A DNA stretch of 64,000 nucleotides. It comes from Planctomycetaceae bacterium (GTDB lineage: Bacteria; Planctomycetota; Planctomycetia; Pirellulales; Pirellulaceae). The stretch is from contig PBNZ01000019.1 in the NCBI GenBank assembly GCA_002723275.1, positions 124,001 through 188,000 of the forward strand, written 5' to 3'. Made by a program: the position numbers and the translations under genes. The notes under the pieces were generated by a model that was not told the origin of the DNA, ran no database searches, and was given only the letters and a program-made list of their open reading frames with translations. Below are positions 54,193 through 63,815 of the stretch, piece by piece (the first letter of the stretch is position 1; each line of letters opens with the position of its first letter).

Positions 54193-55422
54193 TTAACGAT
54201 AGGGGCGCCAACCGGACTGACTCTGCCGCGCGGATTCGGATGGCGTTCGGGTTCTGCGTGCACCCGTCCGCTTTTCAGGTCGTGAAGCTTGCCACGGTTG
54301 ATGCGCGACACGTGCTTTGTTGGAATCGGGTGAGAGCTGAGTTGATGGTGCTCTTGGAGGAGACGGTACCTGACTCAGACTCGATTCGCGACGTTGTGAC
54401 CGTTCTGGCAGCAGCCGGGTTCCGAAGGGTGCGGAAGACTTGCCATTGACGATTACGTCACGTGGCACTCCGGTGTCGACACGAACATTACGACTGGCAT
54501 TCAGGTTACGTCCATCGGTCGCTCGGTAAGATGCGATGACTTTGAGCGAGGTTTGGTTGGGTGGTTGTGCTGGCCAAGGTAGTGTCAGGTGGATGCCGCG
54601 ACCGAGTAGCGTTTTCTTCATATGGCCAACTGTCTCGATGGCGTTGAACTCCCAACGTGCCACGCGACCCTCTGGACCCGATCGCCGTGGATCCTCGACG
54701 GTAATCGTCAAATCGCCAGGCAAGGGGAGGTATTGGCCCGCCATGTTTTGGGGTTCGATGACGAGCAGCAATCCGTCGTCTCCCGGTTTACCGTCGAAAT
54801 TGTAGCCGCCAGACAAGCGACTATTCAGCACGATGCGTTCGACGCGGATATCCTGAGAGCGAACTTCTCCGGTTTCTCCCCGCGTAAATTCTTCGAGTTC
54901 AAAGTCAACGTCCTCCGAAGGAGTTGTTGCATCATCGCTGGGAGCCGGTTGACTGGGGAGAATTTCAGAGTCGTCAGGAACTTGAAAACCTTCCGTCGAT
55001 TCCGTGCTTTCTGCTGGGGTATTTGAGGGCAGCTCTTCGAGACTCTCTTCGGTCGCGTTTCCGGTATCAATATTCGGTTCTTCCTCATTGGTCCCGAGAT
55101 CAATTTCGGGAATGACGAGGTCGGATTCGTCATACAGATCGGAGCCTCTTGAAGGTTGACTATCGGCCGGTGTCGGTCGATTCTGACTCGTTCCGTTTTT
55201 GGTGGCTTCTACTAACTCTTTTTTCAAAGATTCGTTATAGCGTTGAGCCGAGTCTAGCTTGGCTTGCGCATGGGCGAGTTCTCGGTCCATCGTGTAGATT
55301 TGGTCTTCCATCCAGCGGAGCTCGCTTTCGAGCAGTTCAATGGAAGAATCGGTCCCGCGACAGCCAGAGGCGACGAGGAATAAGGCGATGGCAATCAGTG
55401 CGTGCCGTACGTACACATCCAT
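54193..55422 (-). CDS. Putative lipoprotein with coiled coil and acidic linker
   Basis: This ~409-aa protein has a lipoprotein signal peptide: hydrophobic ALIAIALFLVASGC, with the lipobox Cys near residue 21. A predicted coiled coil follows (about residues 28-75; ELLESELRWMEDQIYTMDRE and on), then a long acidic Ser/Pro/Glu linker, a beta-rich domain (VERIVLNSRLSGGYN to NVRVDTG), and a Ser/Pro/Arg-rich C-terminus. It may bridge the outer layer to another cell-envelope part. Family not recognised. It lies downstream of the clpP genes on the same strand, 140 nt away. Confidence 0.8.
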   Translation of the reverse strand: MDVYVRHALIAIALFLVASGCRGTDSSIELLESELRWMEDQIYTMDRELAHAQAKLDSAQRYNESLKKELVEATKNGTSQNRPTPADSQPSRGSDLYDESDLVIPEIDLGTNEEEPNIDTGNATEESLEELPSNTPAESTESTEGFQVPDDSEILPSQPAPSDDATTPSEDVDFELEEFTRGETGEVRSQDIRVERIVLNSRLSGGYNFDGKPGDDGLLLVIEPQNMAGQYLPLPGDLTITVEDPRRSGPEGRVARWEFNAIETVGHMKKTLLGRGIHLTLPWPAQPPNQTSLKVIASYRATDGRNLNASRNVRVDTGVPRDVIVNGKSSAPFGTRLLPERSQRRESSLSQVPSPPRAPSTQLSPDSNKARVAHQPWQASRPEKRTGARRTRTPSESARQSQSGWRPYR

Positions 55423-55562
55423 GTTTGCACGGATCCAGAAAGCTGGCGTTTGGAAAAGTATGATGCAAGTCAACGAGGCTCGTCGAATCCTTGACAGGCC
55501 TCGGTCGGTGAGCAGCTGGCAATGCTATCGGTGGTTTGAAAACCAACCGACGCAGCGTCCAC

Positions 55563-56159
55563 CTATTTCTTTTGACCTTCAATACTCTCGATCACCTGAT
55601 CGATCAAGCTGTATTCTTTGGCTTCCATCGCCGTCATGAAGCGGTCGCGATCCGTATCGGCCTCGATTTTATCGATCGGTTGGCCGGTATGTTTGATGAG
55701 GATCTCGTTCAACCGTTGTTTGACGTTTTTGAATTCTTTGGCGTGAATCATGATTTCTTCAGCCGTTCCCTGCATGCCTGCCAGGGGTTGGTGGATCATG
55801 ATTCGAGCGTTTGGTAAGGCGTACCGTTTGCCAGCAGCGCCAGCAGCCAGGAGGACGGCACCCATCGAAGCTGCCTGGCCAATGCAATAGGTGGCAACAT
55901 CACAGGTCACGAATTGCATCGTGTCGTAAATCGCCAATCCCGCACTGACACTCCCACCGGGAGAGTTGACGTAGAGGTGGATATCCGCCTTAGGATCTTC
56001 CGATTGCAGGAACAACAGTTGAGCGACGAGCGAATTAGCAACGTCATCGTTGACCTGAGAACCGAGAAAGATGATTCGGTCTTTGAGGAGTCGACTGTAG
56101 ATGTCGAAGACTCGTTCTTCACGACCGCTTTTTTCGACTACGTAGGGAATCAATGGCAT
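55563..56159 (-). CDS. clpP: ATP-dependent Clp protease proteolytic subunit (second copy)
   Basis: This 198-aa ClpP is complete, with the catalytic triad S98 (GQAASMG), H123 (MIHQP) and D172 (TDRD), spaced exactly as in E. coli ClpP. It forms the proteolytic chamber used with ClpX or ClpA, neither of which is in this window. It lies 79 nt downstream of another clpP, the two copies differing in sequence, and the paired genes may make a mixed ClpP1P2 complex as in some other bacteria (inference). Confidence 0.95.
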   Translation of the reverse strand: MPLIPYVVEKSGREERVFDIYSRLLKDRIIFLGSQVNDDVANSLVAQLLFLQSEDPKADIHLYVNSPGGSVSAGLAIYDTMQFVTCDVATYCIGQAASMGAVLLAAGAAGKRYALPNARIMIHQPLAGMQGTAEEIMIHAKEFKNVKQRLNEILIKHTGQPIDKIEADTDRDRFMTAMEAKEYSLIDQVIESIEGQKK

Positions 56160-56238
56160 CGCGCCGTAACTCCATCAGGAATTCAATGATTTAGTTTGCC
56201 GTTTGGTTCAGGAGAGCAATCCGTGTACCTGCTGTCGA

Positions 56239-56850
56239 CTAATCTTCGTCTTCTTCATCGCCGACTGGCTTCGTGAGGATGTCGTCCACGACGCCGTATT
56301 CTTTAGCCTCTGTCGCACTCATGTAATAGTCACGATCAGTATCGGTGGCGACCCTATCGACGGATTGGCCCGTGTGGGATGCCAGGATTCCGTTGAGCAT
56401 ATCTCGAGTCTTGAGGATTTCGTTCGCCTGGATCTCAATGTCGCTCACTTGTCCGCCAACACCGCCATAGGGTTGGTGGATCATTACCTTCGCATGGGGG
56501 AGAGCGAATCGCTTGCCCTGTGTTCCGCCGGCGAGTAGCACGGCACCACCACTGGCGGCCAAGCCGACGCAGTAAGTGGAAACGGGACATGTCAGGATCT
56601 GCATCGTGTCGTAAATCGCGAGGGTTGCCGAAACACTGCCGCCGGGCGAATTGATGTAGAAGTGAATGTCTTTGCGTCGGTTTTCACTTTGCAAATACAA
56701 CAGCTTCATGACCAATTCGTTGGCGTTGCCGTCGTAGATTTCTCCCTGAAGGAAAACAATTCGGTTTTCCAGCAGCAGATCACCTAGCGTCATTTGACGC
56801 TGGCGTTGATAGTCTCGGTAGTTTGCCTGTAGGGGCGCGACTTGATTCAT
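56239..56850 (-). CDS. clpP: ATP-dependent Clp protease proteolytic subunit (first copy)
   Basis: This ~203-aa ClpP, counted from ATG 56850, has triad residues S100 (GLAASGG), H125 (MIHQP) and D174 (TDRD). The Ser environment ASGG differs from the canonical ASMG of the second copy. The acidic C-terminus ends DEEDED. A GTG at 56865 is an alternative start. It lies about 180 nt downstream of the trigger factor gene on the same strand, matching the tig-clpP linkage of many bacteria. Confidence 0.95.
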   Translation of the reverse strand: MNQVAPLQANYRDYQRQRQMTLGDLLLENRIVFLQGEIYDGNANELVMKLLYLQSENRRKDIHFYINSPGGSVSATLAIYDTMQILTCPVSTYCVGLAASGGAVLLAGGTQGKRFALPHAKVMIHQPYGGVGGQVSDIEIQANEILKTRDMLNGILASHTGQSVDRVATDTDRDYYMSATEAKEYGVVDDILTKPVGDEEDED

Positions 56851-57027
56851 AATCTTCGCTTTCACCTAAGGGGTTGGCGCATTACGAACTCATCAGTCGT
56901 TCGTATGCCGCGTCAAGAATCCCATGTCCGTTGGTCAAGCCGGTCGAGTTATGAACTACGAAGACGACGCTTCTACGGGCCTGGAAACCATAAGTTGCCG
57001 TTTGACCCGTGTCAAAAGCCGATCGTT

Positions 57028-58512
57028 CTAGGTACGTTCCACCGGTTGTTGTAGTGCCTGAGCATCCCCTCCGTGTTTTGCTTCAGGGATTTCCGATTCG
57101 GATCGACCACACAATGGAAGAGCGACCGCTTCGGTTTCGTTAATCTCTGGATTGTAAGGTACGTCCTTGAAGTCCGCCTGCTTCGTGATTAACTCGATGA
57201 CCTTCCGCTCAATAATCTGATTTCGCAAAGCATCCATCAATCCTTGCTTCTCGATGCGAGCTCGGACTCGACGTACGGGCTCGTTGCTTTGCATCGCGAT
57301 CATCTGAACTTCTGTATCGAAGTCCGCTGGATCAGCATCGACCTCTTCACTCTCAGCAATTCTTTCAAGAATGAAGTGTTCGTGAAGTGCCTTTTTCGTG
57401 GAATCAAGACTGTTTTGACGCAGTTCGTTCTCGTAGGCGTTGATGTCTTCTTCGCTGAAGCCGTTGCGGCGTAGCTCCAACACGGCCCGGTCAAGCTCTC
57501 GCTTGCTCTGGCGTTTGAGCAACTCGGGAGGCAAATCCCAATCGGCGGTTTCCGTCAACAAGGCGGTAATCTGTTGACGAGTCCGTTGTTGCTGCTGGTA
57601 ATTTTGGCGTCGCTCCAAAACTTCCTTCAGTGAATCACGAAGATCGCCTTCGTTGGCAACGCCCAACTCGCCCAGCAGATCGTCATTGATTTCCGGAAGC
57701 TCAAGCTTCTTGACTTCCAAGACTTCGAACTCAACGTCGACTGTCTTGCCCTGCAGGTCTTCAACCTCAGCATCGTGACTGATCGTCGCCTGAGCGGTTT
57801 TTTTATCGCCGGCCTTCGCGCCCTTCATGAGCTTGTCGAAACCCTCGATGCGAGCATCCTGGAAACTCAACACAGGACGCACTCGCAAGGTCTGCTCCGA
57901 AGACGCCGAGACCTCTTCACCCTCGTGTGTCGCCTTGATATTAACGACGACAAAGTCATTTGCGCCGGCAGCGTCGTCACTGGGTACGATCTGGCCCTGA
58001 CGACTCAATAATGATTCAAGCTCGCGATCGACGTCGTCCTTCTCAATCTCTCGCGTGAAACGATCAAGCTTCAGACCCTTCCAGGTCGGCATCTCAAACT
58101 CAGGCCGAACTTCCAAATCAAACTCAAACGTCATGGGTCCCTCTTCGGGAACCTCGATCGCGTCAAAGTTGAAGTCGGGTTCGCTGATCGCCGAAAAGTC
58201 TTGCTCGTCCGTTACTTGGGACATGCTGTCCATCAATAACGAACCTTTGACCTGGTCGCCAATCTGCTCACGGAATCGTTGCTCGACCAGTTTTCGCGGA
58301 GCTCGACCCGAACGGAAGCCCGGGACACTCGCCGTGGGCATCAGTTCCGAGTAGGCCTCGTTGAGATACCGGTCGACGTCCTCGCGAGAGATCGTCACCG
58401 TCACGTGCCGCTGACACGCGTTGGGCTCACTGACCTTGATATCAAGAGAAAGTCTTTGCTTTTCTTCTTCGGCTTCGTTTTCAACGTCGAAGTCGGTTTC
58501 CGGCGAACTCAT
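57028..58512 (-). CDS. tig: Trigger factor, ribosome-bound chaperone
   Basis: This 494-aa protein has the ribosome-docking motif GFRSGRAPRK near residues 65-74, a central region in the position of the PPIase domain (AGANDFVVVNIKA to FEVLEVKKLELPE) and the long helical C-terminal arms. It is longer than E. coli Tig (432 aa) because of an N-terminal lead and an extra C-terminal tail after the last arm. The FKBP-like active site is weakly conserved by eye, so peptidyl-prolyl isomerase activity is uncertain. It is first in the tig-clpP-clpP cluster, with tRNA-Gly just upstream. Confidence 0.93.
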   Translation of the reverse strand: MSSPETDFDVENEAEEEKQRLSLDIKVSEPNACQRHVTVTISREDVDRYLNEAYSELMPTASVPGFRSGRAPRKLVEQRFREQIGDQVKGSLLMDSMSQVTDEQDFSAISEPDFNFDAIEVPEEGPMTFEFDLEVRPEFEMPTWKGLKLDRFTREIEKDDVDRELESLLSRQGQIVPSDDAAGANDFVVVNIKATHEGEEVSASSEQTLRVRPVLSFQDARIEGFDKLMKGAKAGDKKTAQATISHDAEVEDLQGKTVDVEFEVLEVKKLELPEINDDLLGELGVANEGDLRDSLKEVLERRQNYQQQQRTRQQITALLTETADWDLPPELLKRQSKRELDRAVLELRRNGFSEEDINAYENELRQNSLDSTKKALHEHFILERIAESEEVDADPADFDTEVQMIAMQSNEPVRRVRARIEKQGLMDALRNQIIERKVIELITKQADFKDVPYNPEINETEAVALPLCGRSESEIPEAKHGGDAQALQQPVERT

Positions 58513-58605
58513 GCGACGACCCGTGTGATTCAGAGTTTGTGGGAACGGGAAAGATGGGCGTTACGAGCCTTCTCGGCCAATTTAGCCGGAATGAGGGCTT
58601 AAAAG

Positions 58606-58678
58606 AGCGGGTGATGGGATTCGAACCCACGACAACAACGTTGGCAACGTTGTGCTCTGCCAGCTGAGCTACACCCGC
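58606..58678 (-). tRNA. tRNA-Gly (GCC)
   Basis: The complement folds as a full tRNA of 73 nt with discriminator base. Acceptor GCGGGTG pairs with CACCCGC, the D arm contains GTAGCTCAGCTGGCAGAGC, the anticodon stem CAACG/CGTTG closes loop TTGCCAA with anticodon GCC, and the T arm contains the GGTTCGAATCC core. CCA is not encoded. It lies about 90 nt upstream of tig on the same strand and has its own promoter. Confidence 0.97.
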
Positions 58679-58691
58679 AAACAATTCTGTA

Positions 58692-58720
58692 ATAATAAGA
58701 AGACCAATCGAGTCTTCCAA
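58692..58720 (-). promoter_or_regulatory. Promoter of tRNA-Gly
   Basis: On the minus strand TTGGAA (58715-58720) and TATTAT (58692-58697) are separated by exactly 17 bases and match 4/6 and 5/6 of the sigma-70 consensus. Transcription would start about 7 nt before the tRNA. The spacer contains a 6-bp inverted repeat, GAAGAC/GTCTTC. Confidence 0.75.
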
Positions 58721-59550
58721 CCGAATTTCGAATTATATTTTTGCTCATTCGTTGTTCAAGGGCAATTACCACTACGGAAAAAAGTTATCCGTGACTGGCT
58801 GGCCTCTCCCGCGGCCACTTTTGCAACGGTCATCGCCGATATTTTGTGCGGATCCCGCCCCAGCCAAGCCAGATGATGTGGTCGATCTGCACCCTTGCGG
58901 GAATCCGAGATCTCGCGGATTCCGCTCCGACATCGATTCCGTTTGGGCAATGAATCTCCAGTTTTGGGTAACTCTCGCCCGAGATACTCGAGGTTTACGA
59001 CGACCGTGATTTGGCCCTGCAGCCACTAAAATTGACGGGGTCCCCGCATTTTTCGGGTCAACGGATTGGCTCTCCAGCCATTTTCTCCGTGCGACCCAGG
59101 CCGCAGCGGATTTCCACCCCAGGCCCCCAAACATCGCTTGCCACTGCCGCCCATCCGCGACGCAACGACGGTTTTGAAAATCGCGAACGGCGGCTACCAC
59201 GGATTTGCGACAAAAGCGATGTCAATTGATTGAGCCTGTACGGAATATGGCGACCACGATTGGGGGGCCAATAATTGCGTTGCATTTTTGGGATTCATGC
59301 CTGGGTTCATGGGCAGTCTGAGGGGCCTGGGTTGAATGCGTATCCAGGGTTGAGGTTGTTGCCGCGAAGGTAAGGGAAAATGCTTTACCCGTGCATCGGA
59401 ACATCTTTCGCAGCAGCCCGCTGAGACCGTTGCGGTCGGCGTGGCAACCCGATAGATTTGGGCGCAAATCAATGAAGCGATCCGATTCGATTGTTGCTCA
59501 TCCTGTGGGCAACGGTCAGTTCCTCTAAAACCCACAAGGGTTGGTCGTAG
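58721..59550. other. Gene-free stretch of about 830 bases
   Basis: Between the tRNA promoter and the FHA gene no convincing gene is present. Leftward frames of 75-142 codons in this stretch lack motifs and ribosome binding sites. I looked for SRP, RNase P, tmRNA and 6S signatures and found none. An unrecognised RNA gene cannot be excluded. Confidence 0.45.
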
Positions 59551-60039
59551 ATGAAGAGTATCCAACTCGTTGTCGTCGGTGGTGACCTCGAAACCAATGA
59601 GGTGCAGCTTGAGTTACCGGCAACCATTGGTCGTGGTAAGAATGCGTCTCTAAGTCTCACGCATCCGCTGGTCAGTCGCCAGCACTGTGAGATTGTGGAA
59701 CGTAACGGACGCATATGGGTCCGAGATTTGGATTCACTCAATGGGACCTTCATCGGCAGTGAACGAATCACCGAAGCCGTGTTAAAACCGGGCGACCTGA
59801 TTACGGTTGGCACCGTGACATTCCGAGCCAGATACCAAGAGTCTTCTCTCGATTTGGCGGCTGAACCCGACGAATCTGATCAGCCCGCATCTTCCGATGA
59901 TTCCGCAGAGACGATCAAGGCGACGGATTGCATGAGCCGCCCGACGGATAACACCCTGAGGGTCGATCGAGGCGAGGATTTATCGGTTCCTTCGGCTCAC
60001 AGAGGCGACACTGCCCAGTCTGCGAAGTACGATAACTGA
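59551..60039 (+). CDS. FHA-domain protein
   Basis: This 162-aa protein is an N-terminal forkhead-associated domain (residues ~5-92) with the phosphothreonine-binding signature GRGKNASLSL, SRQHCEI and LNGTFIG, and then a disordered acidic Ser/Asp-rich tail to the end. FHA domains bind phosphothreonine peptides, usually products of Ser/Thr kinases. No kinase is in the window. The next gene (DUF255 lipoprotein) begins about 106 nt downstream on the same strand. Confidence 0.92.
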   Translation: MKSIQLVVVGGDLETNEVQLELPATIGRGKNASLSLTHPLVSRQHCEIVERNGRIWVRDLDSLNGTFIGSERITEAVLKPGDLITVGTVTFRARYQESSLDLAAEPDESDQPASSDDSAETIKATDCMSRPTDNTLRVDRGEDLSVPSAHRGDTAQSAKYDN

Positions 60040-60107
60040 GACTTAGTGGAGTCTTGCTGACTTGGCAGGCCGCCTCGGGCCATGGAAAATACCGTTGGCG
60101 CAATCTG

Positions 60108-60131
60108 TTTATTGTCTCATTTATTGTCTCA
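60108..60131 (+). repeat. 12-bp tandem repeat in 5' region
   Basis: TTTATTGTCTCA occurs twice in tandem, ending 14 bases before the ATG at 60146 of the DUF255 lipoprotein gene. It lies where the ribosome binding region should be and no Shine-Dalgarno is obvious. Confidence 0.9.
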
Positions 60132-60145
60132 TCGAGAGCATCAAG

Positions 60146-62371
60146 ATGCCCATTTTTATGACGCGACGACTTCTGGTTGGCTTTCTCCTGATCGGTATGA
60201 TTTCGATCGGCGGATGTTCTGACAGCAATTCTGGTGGCCAAAACGAGCCAGCGTCTGATGCAACCTCGTCGGATCAGACTCCGGGCGACAACGGTTCAGA
60301 GCCAGCGAATTCACAAGATGCAGGCGCGTCGACCGACGAGCCGTCGACCGATGGGGACTCGACGGATGGGCATTCCACCGACGCCAGCCCGGCTAACTCT
60401 GATTCTCATGCGACGCAGAACACCAACCGGCTAGTGGATGAAACAAGCCCTTATCTGCGAATGCACGCCCATAATCCAGTCGATTGGTATCCCTGGGGCG
60501 AGGAAGCGCTGCAAAAGGCGAAAGATGAAAACAAGGTCATTTTCTTGTCGGTTGGTTACAGCAGTTGTCATTGGTGTCACGTAATGGAACGTGAGTCGTT
60601 TATGGATCCGGAGATTGCCAAGTTCTTGAACGATAACTTTGTCTGTATCAAGGTGGACCGGGAAGAACGGCCTGACGTCGATTCGATTTATATGACCGCG
60701 GTTCAATTATTGACGCAGCGTGGCGGATGGCCGATGTCTGTCTTTATGACACCGGATGCCAAGCCCTTCTTTGGCGGAACCTACTTTCCGCCACGTGATG
60801 GAGATCGCCCTGGGGCTGTTGGATTTCTATCGGTTCTTGATAGCGTGCATGAAATCTGGCAGACCAAGCAAGATGATGTGACGAGCAGTGCCGAACAGAT
60901 CACAAAAGCGATTCAGCTTGAGATGCAGGGCCAACCGGCCATTACTCCCATAACGCTTTCGGCGGATTCGAGTGGGCAACTCATTGAAGCGCTTTCCGAG
61001 CAATACGACGCGCAGTACGGTGGCTTTGGTTATGATCCAACCGATCCGGCACGTCCGAAGTTTCCGGAACCCTCCAACCTCATTTTCCTTGCTGAACAGT
61101 CGGGGGCTGATGGCAATAGCAATGCTCAGGCGATGCTTGACCAAACGCTGCAACGAATGGCGATGGGTGGGATCTGGGATCACCTGGGTGGTGGTTTTCA
61201 CCGTTACAGTGTCGACCGATTCTGGGAGATTCCCCACTTCGAAAAAATGCTCTACGACAACGGACAATTGTTGTCCGCTTACAGCCGGGCCTATGATCTG
61301 ACTCAAAACGAGGAATACAAATGGGTCGTTGACGAGACGGTCGACCATTTGATCCGTGACATGCGGGATCCGGGTGGTGCTTTTTACGCGGCCATGGATG
61401 CCGATACCGATAACATCGAAGGCAAATATTACCGTTGGACTCGTGAAGAGTTGCAAGAACTGCTCGGGGACGATTTTGAATTCTTTGCCAGCGTCTACGA
61501 TGCCGACGGAGAACCGAACTTTGAAGAAGAATTCTATGTGCTCCAGTTTGCTCGCCCAATGAAGGAACTTGCTGCCGATCATGAACTTTCGGTCACTGAT
61601 TTGCGAGAACGGCTCAAGCCGCTTCGGGAAAAGTTGTTGAAGGCTCGTGGTGAGCGCACGCGACCGCTGACGGATAGCAAATTGCTTACCAGCTGGAATG
61701 GTCTGGCGATTCGAGGTTTGGCCGACGCAGGTCGGTTATGCCAGAACCCGGCGTATACCGAAGCCGCCGAGCAGGCAGCCAATTTTTTACTGGAGAACTT
61801 GCGCGGCGAAAACGGACAGCTGTTGCGAACTTACAGTCAGGGACAGGCGACTCTGAATGCCTACCTCGACGATTACGCCTTTCTGATCGACGGCCTCATC
61901 GGCCTCTATCAGGCGACGGGAAATGAAGACTGGTTGGTAAAGGCTAACGAGCTGATGGAAATTCAGATCGACCTCTTCTGGGATGAAACGCATGGCAGCT
62001 TCTTCTACACGGCCAAGGACCATGAGAAGTTGATCGTTCGCTCCAAGCAGATGATTGACAGTGCTCGACCGTCTGGTAACTCAGTGTCGGCTGCCAATTT
62101 GCTTTTCCTGGCAGAGCAGCTCGACAAACCCGAATATCTGGCCAAGGCTCGCCAGACCGCTGAAAACACAGCGAGGTTGATGTCGAGAATCCCAGTGATC
62201 GCACCGCGGATGTCCATCGTGATCGAAGAACTCGCAGCAAACAGCCCGTTCCAAGGTCAGGATTCGACCGACGGAAACGAGGGAGTTTCAGACGGAGGAT
62301 CGGGTGATAGCGACGAGAGCACAACTAACCCGTCAGCGACGGAACCGTCGGAGCAAGAGGCCGATTCTTAA
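60146..62371 (+). CDS. DUF255 thioredoxin-fold/glycosidase-like lipoprotein (YyaL type)
   Basis: This ~741-aa protein is of the YyaL/SPATA20 (DUF255) family. A lipoprotein signal ([11 protein letters not shown]) and an Asp/Ser/Thr-rich linker of ~75 residues precede the domain. The thioredoxin-like part begins [17 protein letters not shown] and has C141-H-W-C144 in [12 protein letters not shown]; it is followed by [12 protein letters not shown]. The rest is an (alpha/alpha)6 barrel like N-acylglucosamine 2-epimerases ([27 protein letters not shown]). The usual family protein is ~680 aa and cytosolic; the lipid anchor here suggests an exported redox role. The function is not established. Start is ATG 60146; upstream in-frame codons lie in the repeat region. 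Confidence 0.9.
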   Translation: MPIFMTRRLLVGFLLIGMISIGGCSDSNSGGQNEPASDATSSDQTPGDNGSEPANSQDAGASTDEPSTDGDSTDGHSTDASPANSDSHATQNTNRLVDETSPYLRMHAHNPVDWYPWGEEALQKAKDENKVIFLSVGYSSCHWCHVMERESFMDPEIAKFLNDNFVCIKVDREERPDVDSIYMTAVQLLTQRGGWPMSVFMTPDAKPFFGGTYFPPRDGDRPGAVGFLSVLDSVHEIWQTKQDDVTSSAEQITKAIQLEMQGQPAITPITLSADSSGQLIEALSEQYDAQYGGFGYDPTDPARPKFPEPSNLIFLAEQSGADGNSNAQAMLDQTLQRMAMGGIWDHLGGGFHRYSVDRFWEIPHFEKMLYDNGQLLSAYSRAYDLTQNEEYKWVVDETVDHLIRDMRDPGGAFYAAMDADTDNIEGKYYRWTREELQELLGDDFEFFASVYDADGEPNFEEEFYVLQFARPMKELAADHELSVTDLRERLKPLREKLLKARGERTRPLTDSKLLTSWNGLAIRGLADAGRLCQNPAYTEAAEQAANFLLENLRGENGQLLRTYSQGQATLNAYLDDYAFLIDGLIGLYQATGNEDWLVKANELMEIQIDLFWDETHGSFFYTAKDHEKLIVRSKQMIDSARPSGNSVSAANLLFLAEQLDKPEYLAKARQTAENTARLMSRIPVIAPRMSIVIEELAANSPFQGQDSTDGNEGVSDGGSGDSDESTTNPSATEPSEQEADS

Positions 62372-62579
62372 TCTTGCTGACTGGCACCGGAAGAGCCTTC
62401 TTTATTTAGGGCGACGTCGTATTATTCCATAGGGTTGCGTTTGTCATCCAAATTGGCTTTGACGAAAGTCGCCGGATGGGAAATCATACGCACAGCGTAG
62501 GTAGACGCCGTCATTAGTGTCGGTGACGCTTCGCGTGTAAGCTGCTTTCGCCATTTCCTCTTCATGGCCTGGATGTTGT

Positions 62580-63815
62580 ATGAAGATTGCTGTTGTTAAA
62601 GAGACCTTCCCGGGCGAACGTCGAGTCGCTTTGATTCCCAGCGCTATCGCACCGCTGTTGAAGGCCGGTTGTGAAGTCCTCGTTCAATCGGAAGCCGGCC
62701 AATCAGCGGGATTTCTCGATGCCGATTACGAGCAAGCCGGAGCTCAGATTATTGCTGATCGAACAGCGGCATTCGCTGCCGACGTGGTTGTCGCAGTCCG
62801 TTTCGCAGGCGCTGATCCGGATTCTCTTGAGCATGATCTTCCTCGGTTGCGAGAAGGTCAGATCTTGATCGGGTCGGTGGATCCGCTGGGGTATCCGGAG
62901 TCGGTTGCCAAAGTGTCGGAGACGGGCGCTGCACTGTTTGGTCTCGAACTCATTCCTCGCATCACTCGTGCACAGAGCATGGATGTTTTGTCCTCGATGG
63001 CCACCATCGCGGGTTATCGTGCGGTGTTGTTGGGTGCCTTGGAACTTCCAAAAATGTTTCCGCTGATGATGACTGCTGCGGGAACCTTGTCGCCGGCGCG
63101 GGTCTTTGTGATCGGTGCTGGTGTTGCCGGCTTGCAGGCCATCGCAACGGCGCGACGACTAGGTGCGGTGGTACAGGCCTACGATGTTCGTCCTGCCGTT
63201 CGCGAACAATGCGAAAGTCTCGGTGCTAAGTTTGTCGAGTTGCCGTTAGAGACCGGTGACTCGGAAGGAAAGGGCGGATATGCCAAGGCCATGGATGAGT
63301 CGTTTTATCAGAGACAACGTCAGTTGATGGCCGAAGTTGTCGCAGAGAACGATGTCGTGGTGACCACTGCTGCAATTCCTGGCAAAAAATCTCCGCTGTT
63401 GATCACCGAGGATGCAGTGAAGGGCATGCAGCCAGGATCGGTGATCGTTGATTTGGCGGCTGAACGGGGTGGTAATTGCGAATTGTCTCAACCAGATCAA
63501 CGTGTCGATGTTCACGGGGTTACGATTCTGGGGCCGACAAATCTGCCTGCTGAGGTTCCCAATCATGCCAGCCAAATGTATGCCAAGAACGTCATTACGT
63601 TTTTGAATCATCTACTCAAAGACGGTGAAATACAGCTTGATCTGAGCGACGAGATCACCCGTGATACGTTGCTCACCCATGACCGTCAGGTGGTGCAATC
63701 GCGATTGCGTGAAATACTCGATTTACCACCGTTGGAAAACAATGAACCGACTGAGGAAAGCGCGGAAGAGCCTGCGTCGGAGAGCGGTTCGGCAAAGAAC
63801 GAGGAGAGCAATTGA
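62580..63815 (+). CDS. pntA: NAD(P) transhydrogenase subunit alpha, NAD-binding part
   Basis: This 411-aa protein is the domain-I polypeptide of a proton-translocating transhydrogenase (PntAA type). Recognised segments are KETFPGERRVALIP at the N-terminus, the Rossmann segment VFVIGAGVAGLQAIATARRLGA in pieces (GAGVAGLQA) and DLAAERGGNCE. The enzyme passes hydride from NADH to NADP+ driven by the proton gradient. There is a short acidic C-terminal tail. The next gene starts in the stop codon (TGATG), as in the split pntAA-pntAB-pntB operon. Confidence 0.95.
   Translation: MKIAVVKETFPGERRVALIPSAIAPLLKAGCEVLVQSEAGQSAGFLDADYEQAGAQIIADRTAAFAADVVVAVRFAGADPDSLEHDLPRLREGQILIGSVDPLGYPESVAKVSETGAALFGLELIPRITRAQSMDVLSSMATIAGYRAVLLGALELPKMFPLMMTAAGTLSPARVFVIGAGVAGLQAIATARRLGAVVQAYDVRPAVREQCESLGAKFVELPLETGDSEGKGGYAKAMDESFYQRQRQLMAEVVAENDVVVTTAAIPGKKSPLLITEDAVKGMQPGSVIVDLAAERGGNCELSQPDQRVDVHGVTILGPTNLPAEVPNHASQMYAKNVITFLNHLLKDGEIQLDLSDEITRDTLLTHDRQVVQSRLREILDLPPLENNEPTEESAEEPASESGSAKNEESN

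Noticed and set aside
58772-59200. 142-codon leftward frame in the gap after tRNA-Gly
   Set aside because: No motif, no ribosome binding site; rich in Arg/Gly/Ser as random frames of this composition are.
60827-61582. 251-codon leftward open frame inside the DUF255 gene
   Set aside because: It is antisense to a well-supported gene with CHWC and barrel motifs and has no own features.
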